NCBI GenBank assembly: GCA_002189035.1
Contig: CM007991.1
Location: 1,674,001 to 1,738,000 of the forward strand
Origin: Utricularia gibba
Lineage: Eukaryota > Streptophyta > Magnoliopsida > Lamiales > Lentibulariaceae
DNA: 64,000 nt
Reading direction: 5' to 3'
A program made the translations under genes and the position numbers. Of the stretch, positions 45,033 through 57,893 are shown piece after piece (the first letter of the stretch is position 1; each line of letters opens with the position of its first letter). The notes beneath the pieces are model-generated. The model searched no databases. It was not told the DNA's origin and saw only the letters and a list, made by a program, of their open reading frames with translations.

Positions 45033-45848
45033 TTAGTAAACTTTTTTGGAAAATAAGTTCCTTATGCCCAATAGATTACTTCGACGTAGTTCTTCGCCTC
45101 CTTCCGCCACAACATCCACCGTGGCGTCCATCGGATTATTTTCTTCGCGGCTGCAACTGGAGTTCTGTCGGTATCCGATGCACATCGGAACAGACAAGCT
45201 CAAAACCTTCGTTTTTGTCCCCGTGGAGGTTTTTGGGGCTGGGGGATTCTCGGCGGTGCTCCGGCGAGCGCCACGGCGGATTTTTACAATGGGGCTGGTT
45301 CTTCCCAAGGGAACGCCGGTGACCGTGCTGCCCGGCGACTTCCTCGATTTGGACTCCCCTGTGGAATTACTCCTGGAGCAGGGTGCGCTGCTCACATTCC
45401 TAACTGTCGCTACCGTCCTAGGTCGGCCACCGCTAGTTCCCGCCGATCTGCTTCTGGAGAAAGGCCAAATATTTATATTAAGCTCCGCCGACGCCACGCT
45501 GATCCCAACGGCGGTGGTAGCCTTCTTCTTGTCCTTACCCCCTGCAACATCCTTGTCCGAATCCAAGCCACATTTCTTATCACCCTTCCTGAATATCTTC
45601 CTCCATCTCTCGGAACTGGAGGAAGACAGAGGCGATCCCGGAAACAACGATGTCGACGGCGAGGCCTCGTTCAACCGCGGCGCAGTTGGCTCCTTGGAGA
45701 TGTTGAGGTCGTGCAGAGGGAGGAGGAACCCCCCGGAAAAGAGCTGGTCAGCGGAGAGTAGGCTAGGCTGCGGGTCCGACAGCTTCCAGAACTCAAACTC
45801 CGGCGAGTCGCATGAAGTCGAAGTCTCCGGAGGAAGTCCCATCTCCAT
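45033..45848 (-). CDS. Plant-specific Ser/Lys-rich protein, function unknown
   Basis: Single exon; the frame's first ATG is at 45848, giving 271 residues. The N-terminus MEMGLPPETSTSCDSPEFEF ends in the motif EFEFWKL. Then LLSADQLFSGGFLLPL is the EFEF(W/R)...LLSADELF...LLPL module seen in several plant protein families, including membrane-associated kinase regulators and DUF proteins. The rest is very rich in Ser, Arg and Lys and predicted disordered, with clusters such as ERWRKIFRKGDKKCG and KKKATTAVGIS. A CT-repeat leader (45852-45876) lies directly upstream. A similar-length plus-strand frame over the same bases is an antisense shadow, because its composition mirrors this one. I recognise the family only in outline and do not assign a role. 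Confidence 0.7.
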   Translation of the reverse strand: MEMGLPPETSTSCDSPEFEFWKLSDPQPSLLSADQLFSGGFLLPLHDLNISKEPTAPRLNEASPSTSLFPGSPLSSSSSERWRKIFRKGDKKCGLDSDKDVAGGKDKKKATTAVGISVASAELNINIWPFSRSRSAGTSGGRPRTVATVRNVSSAPCSRSNSTGESKSRKSPGSTVTGVPLGRTSPIVKIRRGARRSTAENPPAPKTSTGTKTKVLSLSVPMCIGYRQNSSCSREENNPMDATVDVVAEGGEELRRSNLLGIRNLFSKKVY

Positions 45849-45851
45849 CAC

Positions 45852-45876
45852 CCTCTCTCTCTATCTCTCTCTCTCT
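45852..45876. repeat. CT/GA microsatellite in a 5' leader
   Basis: An imperfect CT repeat (plus strand) immediately upstream of the start codon of the unknown Ser-rich protein. It is a common kind of plant leader element. Confidence 0.85.
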
Positions 45877-48199
45877 GTAGCCCGAGAGCAATGAAGAGGA
45901 AGTAGTGATGGGGGCTGGGGCGAAGGCAGGTTTGTGTTTGGCTGGAAGGAGGAGGAAGTAATAAAGGAGGAGGGAGCTTCTACATCTACATCTAGGCCTT
46001 AGGGCATCCAACTGCCGAACCTTCAGTTGAATTCAATCATCTCCTCCTCCTCCTCCTCAACCATAGTTTAGGTTTAGGGCATACAAACGGTGTCGGACTC
46101 GGGGCAAGTAATCGCATTTTATGAAATACCTGGGGGAAAAGTAAAACAAAGTGCAATACTATGGGGCTCATTTGTAAATATTAAAAACTTGACGCATCCG
46201 TCGCATTTGAATTATTATAATCTGTAAACTAGAGACAGTTTTGGAGTCAGGAGGCATGAGACTGCAACTTTTGGTGATACCGCGTGGGGGCCACACTAAT
46301 CAATTTTGTTGTAAGTTGATAATTAATGTGACAAAGAGGGAAGGCCTACAAAAATTAGTGATGGGTTGGTTAGTGGTTTTTCCGGAATGGAATCACTCGA
46401 TCCTATAAAAAAAAATAATTATTATTGTCATTAATTAATTCCAACTGAATTATATGTTTTTTGTGCAAAAGAAATTCTAAGTGAATGCAATGAGATAGAG
46501 TCTTTTTGGAATAATTTGAAAATAAGGTATAGTACGAGATCACGTTCTCAATGGAATCAACATAAGGATTGACAATATTAATAAGTTCTATATAAAAAAA
46601 TGTCAATGAAATCAAAATAACTGTAAAGATTATTTTATATGTCACACTTTGAACTATTTAGAATCGAATAAATGTCAAATACTTCAGACAAATTGTATGC
46701 TCGTCAATATAATTACTCTAAAAAGTACAATTTATGAATTATTGGTGAACACGAGTATAAAGAATCAATATTTATAGAATTTTCAATTAATATGAATTGA
46801 TAATTAATTCATTATATACTTTAGAAAAATGATATAAATTTTATATTATAAAATAAAAAATCAATTTTTTAAATGATAACTATCTATTTTATTTTTTAAA
46901 AAAATTAGTGATAAAAAATAATTTATTAGTTTAATAAAATGAATATATGGGGGACAAGAAAAGGGTCAACACGGTATCGTTTGTTGTGTATGGCACTTCA
47001 TGAACCTCCAAAGCGGTCCGGTCCCACTGCCACACCAACTGCCATGTGCCCATTATTATTATTATTTTCATATTACATCTTTTTTTTGTCCTAAAGAAGT
47101 TTATATATATTAAAGATTTTAAGATCTGTACAAGGTTTAACAGTTAGTTATTAACTCTGGTTCACTCCAATGGTTGAATGCAAGGTTAAAGGCAAAAAAA
47201 TGATTAATATTAACTCAATAGGCATTTAAACTTCTTTTTCCCGTAAAAACATGTGAATAGACAACCATGCCCACTAATGATTACAAGGACCGAGTGGGAA
47301 TGACTGAATTTGAGCCATACAACAGAACGGGTGCCTCTCCCTTTTGCCTTTTCCCGTCGCTTCAAAAGAGCTGATGACTACTCAGTTCACAAATGGGAGT
47401 GAAATGCACGCACAAGAGCCAAGGATTGTGGTATCATTGTGTGTGTGTGTGTTATTATTACAAAGCTATTGCGTGTCTGAACTTTTGAAGCTGGGGAGAG
47501 TGGGGTGATGACAGAACAGAACACTTTCGAACGTGGGTGTCTGAAGAGAAGGGGTAGGAAGGTTGATGTGGGTAAGGAGGGGAATCCAAGCCAACGATTT
47601 TCCGGAACAGTAAAGAATGCAAGTGGTGGATGGGGAGAGGTATTCCTGTGCTTGTCCTTTCTTCAGTTTGGTGCCCCATCATCACGTGAACTCATCAGGT
47701 TTATCCCATCCCATCCAACGGGAACAGTAGCATCCTTCCATTTTTCTACCACTTCTGTCCCTGTCTCAGAGCTTTAATTCATTCGAGGATATGTCGAGCT
47801 ACTTTTACCTAAGGTTTTTGAAATGAAGTACATACTTCTGCATTGGGAAAAGGAGGCATTCATTCAACTGCAGAGGAGCAAACAGAGTTAAATAACAGGA
47901 TTTATCAAGCAGGAAGAAGGGAGCCATGTTTTATCAAGGGCGAGTCGCTCAATCGTCATCCATTACAAAAATGCTTGCATACCAAGCAAGGGAAACGAGG
48001 AACTAGCATGGATTTTACAAAACATCAGACCTAACCAAAAACAATCTTAGGAATCGATAATCAACATCAGCATGCATGATTCAGCTGTGATTTCTACAAC
48101 TAGAAGAAGCATTTGATGTTCAAATAGGATATTATTATCTTGTAGAATAAGGTCATGCCACCAATGTGCTCTAATTTTTAGAGGAAAAGAAAAAACCCT
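45877..48199. other. 2.3-kb spacer
   Basis: AT-rich, with small open frames only. Those at 47458-47777 on both strands have low-complexity composition and were not accepted. A (GT)n run is annotated separately. Nothing else was supported. Confidence 0.4.
47438..47452. repeat. (GT)7 microsatellite
   Basis: Short GT dinucleotide run in the spacer left of the CLMP1-like gene. Confidence 0.85.
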
Positions 48200-50494
48200 T
48201 TAGACCTCACCTTTTTCAGGGGCATTAGCAGGATGATCTTCTTCAACCTTTTTTTCATTGTCATTAGCTTGCTCATTAGAACAATGATTTTTAATAACAG
48301 TTGAGATATCGGCTTCGGAGGCACCTGCAAGCTTAAACTGCTCAACTGCAACATCAAGATTCTTCTTCCAACCTGACAACCCAAGCTTGCACTCAAGTTG
48401 GGATCTTTCAAAAAGCATGTTGCCCCAGAAAAGCTGGATTTGCGATCTCATAATAGCAGCTTGCTCTGCTGCTTCTTCTGCAGACATTTCCCCTGGAATC
48501 ACTGTGGAATCAGATTGTGCAATATGGTCACCCTGTTTTTTCTTTCTTTTTAATAAAAGTTCATCTTTTTTGTTCTGGCTTGGATTTTTTAGCTCATTGA
48601 GTCTTTGTTCCTCCAGCTTTTCCCACATCTCAGTAGCGGCTTTCAACTTCACTTCAGCATTGTCAAAAAGATTAAGGGTCTCGGTCGGATCCCATTCTGA
48701 AAGATTCTCCTTGTTTGCCAAAACAAATGACCATTGGAGTTTGGCCATTTCAAATTGCTGCTGCCCCAGAGCCAAGAGGCCCTCGTAGAAATCTGGTTTC
48801 GTTGACAGTGACTGCTCATATTTCTCTCTTGCAAGATTATACTTTTCTTTCACCCAGTCATAAGCACTTTTCAGCTGCTCCTCCATGACCTCCTTACCGG
48901 CTGATTCATTTATTGGTATCCTTTTTCTTGCGGCACACATATGCACATTTCCCCAGTTGAAAAAAGCTAGAGCAGCAACCTCTTGAAACTTAAGAGCAGC
49001 CTTTTCAAAAAGGCCTTGAGCCTCTTCGCAAATAATGGTTTCCTCAAGGGCTTCAGAACACACCTCCATCCCAATTTCATGAAGTTCAATATGAGCATCG
49101 GGGTCAATTCCAACACGAGAGCGAAAGAGCTGTGCAAACTCAAATAACCAATCATCCATCTCAACCTCCTTGAATTCAGGGTCTTCTTGTGCTCCTGCCT
49201 TTTGAGTAATTTTCTCAGTCTTTGCAGTGTCAACAACATCCACAGAAGAATTAACTGTTAATGAATTTGAAACATTCTCATCTCCTTTAGGATCCTGAAC
49301 CTCTTCTATAAGAGTCGTGTCCTCCTCTTCTGGAACCTGAGGCTCTTGCTCGGGACTAACTTCAACAATATGCAACTTCAACATGGAAAAGGCATCTCCT
49401 TTATCAGAATCAAGGTCTTTTGGAGTGTATTTGTCAACTGTGGACTCAGCATATCTGAGTTCAGCTGAACATGTAATTGTTACCAAGTCTCCATCACTGT
49501 CCATGTACTTAATGAGCACTGATTTCGACATTGGAAAACGTTCTCTAACAACATCTCTCAGAACCTTAAAACTGCAACGCACTGGCATCCGAGCAAGTCT
49601 GATATCATGATCATATACAAGCTTCAATGGCCGGTACTGCAAATTAACCTGAGCAGATTGCTTCAATGGCTCACGGAGGTTACTCTTATGGGAATCCGAA
49701 TTTGGTTCCGAAGAGCCACTTAATGGTTTCAAGACAACTTTCGGCATCTGTGGCTTTAACTGAGGCCCATTTTCAAGCGTTGGGACAGGATACAACTTTT
49801 CTGGCTTTGGAGATGGTGCATTTTGCCCGCTTACTGAAGACAAAGACTTCTTTGAGGACACAGGACGAGCGGGCAAGCATGGTCCTAGGCCAGAAATAGG
49901 TGACCCTACAGCAGAGGCACCGAGGGCTGCTGGAGATGGGCGGCTCTGAAGGTCCTGCTGTGCATCTTGGCGAGGGCCAACCGCCATTCTCAATCTCCCA
50001 GCAATCTCCAAAGCATCACGATGATTTGGATCCTCAGCCAACAAAAGCTGAACATCTTTCATCGCCATTTCATGCTTCCCAATTGCCTCATACGCCCGAG
50101 CTCTCCGAAGAAGAGCACGGACATAAGTTGGCTGCACCTGAAGGGATAAAGTACAGTCGGATATCACAGCTTCATAGTCAATGGGCTTTATCTGCATCAA
50201 ACAGGCAGCTTTATTACTATGGAAGATTGCGCGATCAGGATGATTTCTCGGAGCAAGCTTAAGGGCATTCTCATACAGCTGAAGGGCACCCGCGTAATCC
50301 TTCTCTTGAAACTTCCTGTTACCCTCTTCCTTCATCTCATGGGCTTTTTGCAGAAGAACAGACGTGTAAAAATTCTGACCGCCGTTCGCAACAGAGACGG
50401 AAGAATTATTCGCCTCAACTGCAACTTTATCCTGGCTTTGAGTCTGGTTTGTACCATAGCCACTCTTCTTCTTCCTTCCTCCAGACTTCCCCAT
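48200..50494 (-). CDS. CLMP1/PHOX-type TPR and PB1 protein
   Basis: Intronless, 764 residues, starting MGKSGGRKKKSGYG. TPR-like helices occupy about 45-165 (LLQKAHEMKEEGNRKFQEKD, ENALKLAPRNHPDRAIFHSN, PIDYEAVISDCTLSLQVQPT). A PB1 domain lies at about 285-385 (RPLKLVYDHDIRLARMPVRC, FKVLRDVVRERFP, IKYMDSDGDLVTITCSAELR). C-terminal helices include VAALAFFNWGNVHMCAARKR, the TPR-like KEKYNLAREKYEQSLSTKPD and QIQLFWGNMLFERSQ. This arrangement is that of the PHOX family; the Arabidopsis member CLMP1 (At1g62390, from memory) is needed for chloroplast distribution and separation. The PB1 module could let it assemble with PB1 partners. The acidic linker between domains is rich in Glu and Gln. Length and lack of introns match CLMP1. 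Confidence 0.93.
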   Translation of the reverse strand: MGKSGGRKKKSGYGTNQTQSQDKVAVEANNSSVSVANGGQNFYTSVLLQKAHEMKEEGNRKFQEKDYAGALQLYENALKLAPRNHPDRAIFHSNKAACLMQIKPIDYEAVISDCTLSLQVQPTYVRALLRRARAYEAIGKHEMAMKDVQLLLAEDPNHRDALEIAGRLRMAVGPRQDAQQDLQSRPSPAALGASAVGSPISGLGPCLPARPVSSKKSLSSVSGQNAPSPKPEKLYPVPTLENGPQLKPQMPKVVLKPLSGSSEPNSDSHKSNLREPLKQSAQVNLQYRPLKLVYDHDIRLARMPVRCSFKVLRDVVRERFPMSKSVLIKYMDSDGDLVTITCSAELRYAESTVDKYTPKDLDSDKGDAFSMLKLHIVEVSPEQEPQVPEEEDTTLIEEVQDPKGDENVSNSLTVNSSVDVVDTAKTEKITQKAGAQEDPEFKEVEMDDWLFEFAQLFRSRVGIDPDAHIELHEIGMEVCSEALEETIICEEAQGLFEKAALKFQEVAALAFFNWGNVHMCAARKRIPINESAGKEVMEEQLKSAYDWVKEKYNLAREKYEQSLSTKPDFYEGLLALGQQQFEMAKLQWSFVLANKENLSEWDPTETLNLFDNAEVKLKAATEMWEKLEEQRLNELKNPSQNKKDELLLKRKKKQGDHIAQSDSTVIPGEMSAEEAAEQAAIMRSQIQLFWGNMLFERSQLECKLGLSGWKKNLDVAVEQFKLAGASEADISTVIKNHCSNEQANDNEKKVEEDHPANAPEKGEV

Positions 50495-51049
50495 TATAAC
50501 TCCCTTAAAACTCTCCCAAGACTCGAACTTTATTTCACAATATCAGCATCCAACGAGCCGCGATACAAATTGCATCACTGTTTATCCACAGCTCAAGTGA
50601 GAGTTTCTAGACAAAATGAAACTACTAAAATAAAGAACAATCACTTACTGTATCAATATCAATGGCCACCGCTATAAAAAATGAATCCAGCTCCCAAGCT
50701 CCTGAACTCGATGACCGCAACGAAAACAGAATTGGAGACAGGGGTTAAAAGATATAAGAATCTGGGTTTTCATGCGGAGAAACCGAGCGAAAAGAAAGTG
50801 GTGGTGGAAACTGAAGAGTGACTAAACCCTAACTCAGATTATTTATTTTCCCCTGCCATTTTTTTAACAGCCCTATTTCTCTCTGACACCATTGAAGCCT
50901 GGAATTGCTCGAGTTTAAGATTTGCACGAAGGATGACAGTCACCAACCTTGAACAAGAAAGACACAATCCTTCAAATCAAATAGGCCCAAAACCCCTAAG
51001 CCCAAAACATAAAAAGCCCACTGAAAACTGGGCTGGCGACATCACTCTG

Positions 51050-51289
51050 TCATAATTGTAGGTTTCTGAGCAGAACCCGGTTGCTAGAATCCGACAGACG
51101 TCGCATGATTTGCACGGGGACGGTTACTTTCTCTGGTTCGAAAGGAATCCGCTGCTTCATCCACCGGCCACCCTCAAGAACACAACAGTTCCGTCCAATT
51201 ATTGACGGCGAAACAGATGCACGATGACGGCTGGCCTGAAGCGGCGCATGCTTCCAATAATGCGTGAACCGAGTAGTCATGGCGTGCAA
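51050..51289 (-). other. Coding-like open frame, unresolved
   Basis: The minus-strand frame ends with WMKQRIPFEPEKVTVPVQIM and RRLSDSSNRVLLRNLQL followed by a stop. Charge and hydrophobicity alternate as in real proteins, but no partner exon or recognisable family was found. It may be the end of a small gene, a decayed gene piece or chance. Confidence 0.2.
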
Positions 51290-53391
51290 TGCAGTGATGC
51301 GAAGCCACTGTCAGGTACGATGATCCTGTTTCACTGTAATAAACAATGGGTCTACATGAAGTGCATCCCCGCAAAATGCCAACCAATTACGGCTCCCCCC
51401 TTCGTCTCCTGTGTGACTCCCAATTCCTGTTCGTAAGGGTAACTTTTTTCCTGTCCGTAGGGCAGTTATCTTGCCCTAATTTCTCGTGAAAAAAACCCAT
51501 TACTTTACACGCCATCTAATTTACATTGAAAATTAGAATTCTGTAACTGGAATGAGTACACGTGAAGGTTAATATATCTCAATTTTTTAAAAAATAAATA
51601 TAACTAATTAATAATGATCATCTCTTGATTTTTAGATATAATATTGATTGTTCTCATAATTTCATGTTTTTTTTACTATATAGCCGTCCCTGAAATAGAA
51701 GCACTATTCTTGATGGGGTGGCGCCGACTTGGACTTTGTACGTCTTTGGTGAATTTCGACACATGTTTGTGTAGGAAAAGTTGCATGTGGATTAATTAGA
51801 CTTATAATACTAGCGATTCATCGTTTATTTGACTTCATAAACCCATTTATTTTTTTCATATTTTAAAATTTTTTATCATATTAAGGTACCTCCTATTTCA
51901 TCCATGTGACTTGTCTATATATGACATATGTTTACAAATATATTGAATAATTTGAGTGGTTGCATGTGCATATTCTTTCTAATAAACCATCTCAAATTAT
52001 CTTCACAAATATTATTTTTCTAAGATTAATCATTATTTAAAAAGAAAACATTTAACTCTATCCAAAAAAACAACTTTTGTTGCATCAATCAAATCAAAGA
52101 CAGACCATGTTACTATACCAACAGAGCCAGTGGAGAATTTTAATAATTGATAAATATGAATATGTGTGTAAAAGAAATTAATGATGATCCCAGAGTTGAC
52201 TGAGGTCTGAAAACAAAAAAAAATCAACATCTTTCATAGATTCTTTCATGAATAATATATGATAGATTTCAGGTATTATTATGTATCCCTAAAAACGCCA
52301 AAAAAAAAAAAAACACATACACATGAAAAAAGGACAATGATACAACATATCAATTTTGTTATGAAAATTGCTAATTTATGTTACATCTTTTTTATACTTT
52401 CTAAAAATGTCACAATTTCAATTTTTTTCCCCTATTTTCCTCTATTTGTAATTTGATCCAATAGTTATCAGTTTGTATGGTACATGAAATGATATATTTG
52501 AAAACTAATGTCAAATTAATGCAATTCATAAAAAATATAATAAGAAATTATCTGTTATTAGTTTCAAATTTGACTATAAAAAAGGATATCATTCATTAAT
52601 ACAAGACTGCTTATGTCAAACTATTTTTAATGTTATATAGAATAACAAAAGTAGGATAAAATCTCTGAAGATTTGATATGACACATGTGAACTAAATTGA
52701 ATTAAAAGCTTACATAATATGTAAGTAAACATAAAATATGAGAGAATTAAAATACTATGAAAAATATGTTACACAAATCACTATTTTTCGAATCAAAAAA
52801 TGACACGTTTGAAAAAAACTGAATTCGTTGGTGGTGAGCAACAATAATTGTATGTAATTTGACTATGGTATTAACAATAATTAGGGTTGGCACTGGATTG
52901 ATGAATCTAGTCCAAACATGGCTTGCCGCAATGGGATCATGTCTCGACCCATGAATGATGTTTTGTTAGTTCATGCCCAGATTCCTGTCTCCCTCATCAT
53001 CATTCTTGTTTATGGGATTGAACGTGCGTTTCTCATAAATTTTAATTAGTACAAAAAAATTAATAAATTAAAATTATATTTGAAGTATTGGAATAAAAAT
53101 AGGAGATTGAGGATATGAATATTGGGTTTTTTTAAAAAAATTAATAACCTTGATTCGGAGAATAATCATATGGTTTAGAATCGTTGCAAATCATAGTATC
53201 TATTAATTTCGAATTAATTTGATTAATATAGGGATTAAGTTGTTAATGGAATTTTCATTTTACTCTATTTCGTTGACAATCATTTTTTAAAATTTATTGT
53301 AATTAAGTCGAATTAAAAGATTTAAGTGTATTTAAATATTTTTTCCTTTTTTTGAGAAAAAAAGGAAAGCTTTCCACAATGAAGTCTCACC

Positions 53392-53398
53392 TATAAAT
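53392..53398 (+). promoter_or_regulatory. TATA box of ACC oxidase
   Basis: TATAAAT about 60 bases upstream of the ACC oxidase ATG, in the right position for a short leader beginning near the CTAAGGG segment. Confidence 0.6.
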
Positions 53399-53451
53399 CC
53401 CCGCTAAGGGTTCTTCCCTGTCACCACACAAACCAATATCTGGGAAACCCG

Positions 53452-54643
<1,192 letters not shown>

Positions 54644-55375
54644 ATAAGAATGGAGGAAGATGGTGATCATGACAAGATGGACCAATTCCTGCCCTTATGT
54701 ATTATCATATGTTCCAGTTAAAGGATGCCTATCAAGATGTGTACTAGAAAGATCTATCAATGTATCCCCTGTGTTCAATGCTATTAAGGTAAAATGTGTG
54801 TGATTAAGAATATGAATTTTAATATTCGGTTAAATTAATGAAAGTAGGATCATACTGTCCCAGTTAATGTGAACTTATTACAATAGCGATCACGTTGACA
54901 TATGTTTGGCGTATCAGAAGTTACCTTACGATTAGTATCTGTGTGACCTTAGCATGAAACACATGGTGAAATGTGATAACATTCTACTTTTATGGAGAAA
55001 AAGCAAATAGATTGTGATTTTTGTACGAATCTTGGATATTTGGGTGGATTTTTTTTAAAAAAAATGTAAATGTTTTATATTTTTTTTGTTTTGTTTTGTA
55101 AGAAAAGATGATATTGCATCTAATTTTGTAAACATATTGAATAGAAAAAATGTGATGACACGTGTACTCTGACATTTAAATTTTCCAACCCACATTGATT
55201 TTGTACATCTCTTGCTTTTACAACTAGGATTTTGTGTTGTCATCTGGCCTTTTCGGACATTAATGAAACTTTGCAAAGATTCGTTCGTCCCCGCATCCGG
55301 TGTTCGCTTTTCCCACTTATAAATACCCCTCTCATGTCTCTACTTCATCATCAACGAACACACGCATAGAAAAAA
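54644..55375. other. Spacer with ACO 3' UTR and RVCaB-like promoter
   Basis: AT-rich with long T and A runs near 55045-55100. The right end carries the TATA box of the next gene. Nothing else was supported. Confidence 0.4.
55318..55325 (+). promoter_or_regulatory. TATA box of the acidic protein gene
   Basis: TATAAATA 51 bases before the start codon at 55376, with canonical spacing for a short leader. Confidence 0.6.
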
Positions 55376-55787
55376 ATGGCCACTGCGGAGGTGAACTTCC
55401 CCTTCTTTTCCAGCGTTATGTTTACTTGTGTTTCATGTTTGGATCTCCAATCTCTTCTTTCAGGTTGAATCTGTTCAAGTGCAGGTTGAGGACCTGGGAA
55501 TCTCCCAACCTGTGGAGGCTGAGAAGCAAGAGGCGCAGGTAGAGGTTGAACAGGAGAAAGCGGAGGAGGTCACTGCTGAGACTGAGTTCATTGCCGAGGC
55601 TGAACCGGAAAAGGTGGAACATTCCACTGCTGAAACTGAACCGGAGAAGGTGGAGGAAGCTGATCCGGAAGAAGCGGGGGAAGCTGAACCGGTAGAGGTG
55701 GAGGCAGCCACTGCTGGTGCTGAACCAGAAGAAGGGGTCGCGGCGGAGCCTGCGCCGGAAGATGGGCCAGCTGAGAAAGGCGAGTGA
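55376..55787 (+). CDS. Acidic Glu/Ala/Pro-rich protein, RVCaB-like
   Basis: Exon 1 is only 15 bases (55376-55390, MATAE) and exon 2 is 55464-55787, giving 112 residues. The protein begins MATAEVESVQVQVEDLG. It then has degenerate repeats of EPEKVE-like units (AEAEPEKVE, AETEPEKVEE, ADPEEAGEAE) and ends DGPAEKGE. There is no membrane segment, no Cys and almost no aromatics, so it is probably disordered. The Glu/Ala/Val/Pro composition and the very short first exon recall the plant vacuolar calcium-binding-like group (RVCaB-related, Arabidopsis At1g62480 from memory). Those proteins bind calcium at low affinity, but the function here is not established. A strong TATA box suggests it is well expressed. 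Confidence 0.75.
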
Positions 55788-57119
55788 TGGATCCCTCTGT
55801 TGTCTATGCCATGTGGTGTTCTCTGTTTTGCGATCGCTGTTGGATTTTCATTCCATAATATAAATAAGATATGACTAGTATCAAAACTTGCATTTGTTCC
55901 TGCCATAAGAAACCTATCTTGTTTAATCTGCAAGCTTAGCTAGTTCCTCTGCTTTAGGGTTCTTCACCTGACTTATAAATCACAATATCACATTTGGATT
56001 TCTAACAATCTTCACGATTAGTGACTCAATAAACCTGGTTAGGATGAAGGATTGGGTGATAAGATTTATAAATGACTTTTATCTGAAATTGCAACCATGA
56101 TTTTAAAATAATTATGAATTAGATTTTGCCACGTTATTATATTATCAAATTAAAATCACAATTTTATGATTAATTAAAGTAGAAATAATACTCATAATAA
56201 TAAAAGTATGAAATAAAAATATAGATATATAATTTAGAAATTCAGTTGAAAAATAGAATGCCCTTCCATTATATTGGTAATTAAAAATTGCTGGGTTGCT
56301 CCTCATTCATTATTTCATAAATTTTAATGTCATGTAAAACCCATTTGTTGAGTACGATAATTCTAAGACATGGTTGAATCTGTAAATATCTTGATATATC
56401 CTTTTATTGTTGTATATTAATTTATTGCTTATATTCAACAAAGCATGGGTACGGGTTTGATCTAACGGGTTGGTTAACATTCAACCCCATGATAAGTTAC
56501 ATGTCAAAAGCAAGATCAATTCATTAAAATATAATCATATATATATTTTTAATTTTTATTCAATAAAATAAAAAAGACTCTAGAATATTAAATCCTTGTA
56601 TTATAAGAGTCCATTTTATTAAATTTATATGCCTACTCATGAAAAATTTGTATTTTTTTTTTTTTTATGGGCAAAACCTAAGGAGCCCTTTAATGGGCTT
56701 GTTTTTTTTGTTTTATGGGCAATGAAAATAATTACGTTAATGGGTTTAATTCTTTATTTTTTTTAATTACAACGGGTCAATTTCGTACGGATTAGAATCA
56801 AGATTGGGGTTAAACCAACGAATGCATCCATGCCCATGTCAACTTTGCTATCATCGTATTAAAGTTAGAATTAGAAATATATTGTAGTTGATCAATATTT
56901 ACCACATCATGAACAATTTCCAATCAAATCATAAGAATTTTGATATTAGATTTTGTTTTATTGGGATACTATGAAAATTTATAAAATTTTCTTTGAATAC
57001 AATCACTAGTATCATATTTATATAATTACAGTTCATACATCAGTAATAACTTCTCATTATTAATACTTTCTTTTCTAAGTAATGTCTGAATTTGCCTTAT
57101 TACCATATCTCTTCATATT
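55788..57119. other. Spacer between acidic protein and first HMA gene
   Basis: AT-rich 1.3 kb containing the acidic-protein 3' UTR and the HMA copy A 3' UTR. Long T-runs occur near 56652. No gene or repeat family was recognised. Confidence 0.4.
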
Positions 57120-57893
57120 TCACTCCTCCTCCTCCTCAATTTCATCACTTCGCTTCTCTTTTGTTTTCTTCTTGGGTGCTGCCACCGGCTTCGGCTGTCC
57201 CATTGACATCCACCCACATTTGAAAGCGTTCTTCGCCCTCTTGTCCGCTTTCAGAGAACTCATCACTTTCTGAGGGTCTTTGTCTTGGATTGTGAAGGAA
57301 ATGAGAGATGACTCCTGGTCGTACTTCACATCTCGAACTTCTACACCAACCAAAAACCAGAATTCAAACTCACTAGAAAATCCAAGAGTTATGATGAACT
57401 TAAGGTGTCGTCTTTGTGACTTAATCAATATATTTACAATTAAGCAATTTATTTATTAAATAAATCATATTTTTTCAACTTATGTAACGAATAATTGAAA
57501 TAGTTAAAATTAAAATAAGTTAAGAATAAATAGAAATAAAAATATAAGTTAATTTTTAGTACAAATAAATATATTCTATAAAACACTTATTTTTACTTTA
57601 AGTCATATACGTTATAAAATAAATCACACAGATTACATACTCATACATAATTGAATAGTAACTGGTTCATCATCTACACCCACCTCGTAAATCGCCAAGA
57701 ACCGTCAAAAGCCTCTGCTTGCAATCCGAGCAGTTGGGTGAAATCTGTACAGCTTGTGTAAAAACCTGGACAATGGCGAAGCAAGTCCTGGTTACTAACC
57801 GATTGCCGACAACTCTTGTTCGATAGTACTATGAAATGTTATTTATTTTTCATGGGATGAAAAATGAAGAGTTCCACTTACTGAGCCAGACAT
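57120..57893 (-). CDS. Miniature HMA-domain protein, tandem copy A
   Basis: Three exons: 57893-57882 (MSGS), 57765-57684 and 57340-57120, giving 104 residues. Exon 2 reads VFTQAVQISPNCSDCKQRLL, whose CxxC is the heavy-metal-associated (HMA) loop. Exon 3 continues EVRDVKYDQESSLISFTIQD and ADKRAKNAFKCGWMSMGQPK, with a basic patch KKKTKEKR and an acidic tail EIEEEEE. The C-terminus has no CaaX isoprenylation box, unlike many plant HIPP proteins, so this is an HPP-type protein. A metal-binding or protein-protein role is possible, but unknown. A close paralogue lies 1.3 kb to the right in the same orientation with the same exon sizes 12 and 82. Confidence 0.75.

Larger units (their letters stand above)
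50495..53451. other. 3-kb spacer, CLMP1-like promoter and ACO promoter
   Basis: The left 350 bases hold the CLMP1-like leader. A coding-like open frame at 51050-51289 is listed separately. From 51500 to 53390 the sequence is highly AT-rich with no supportable gene. The far right contains the ACC oxidase TATA region. Confidence 0.4.

Noticed and set aside
45046-45894. 282-codon plus-strand frame
   Set aside because: It is the mirror of the Ser-rich minus-strand gene. Only the minus frame has the EFEFW and LLSADQLF motifs.
47458-47777. Overlapping frames near 47.6 kb
   Set aside because: They are short, found on both strands over the same bases, and have no protein-like conserved pattern.
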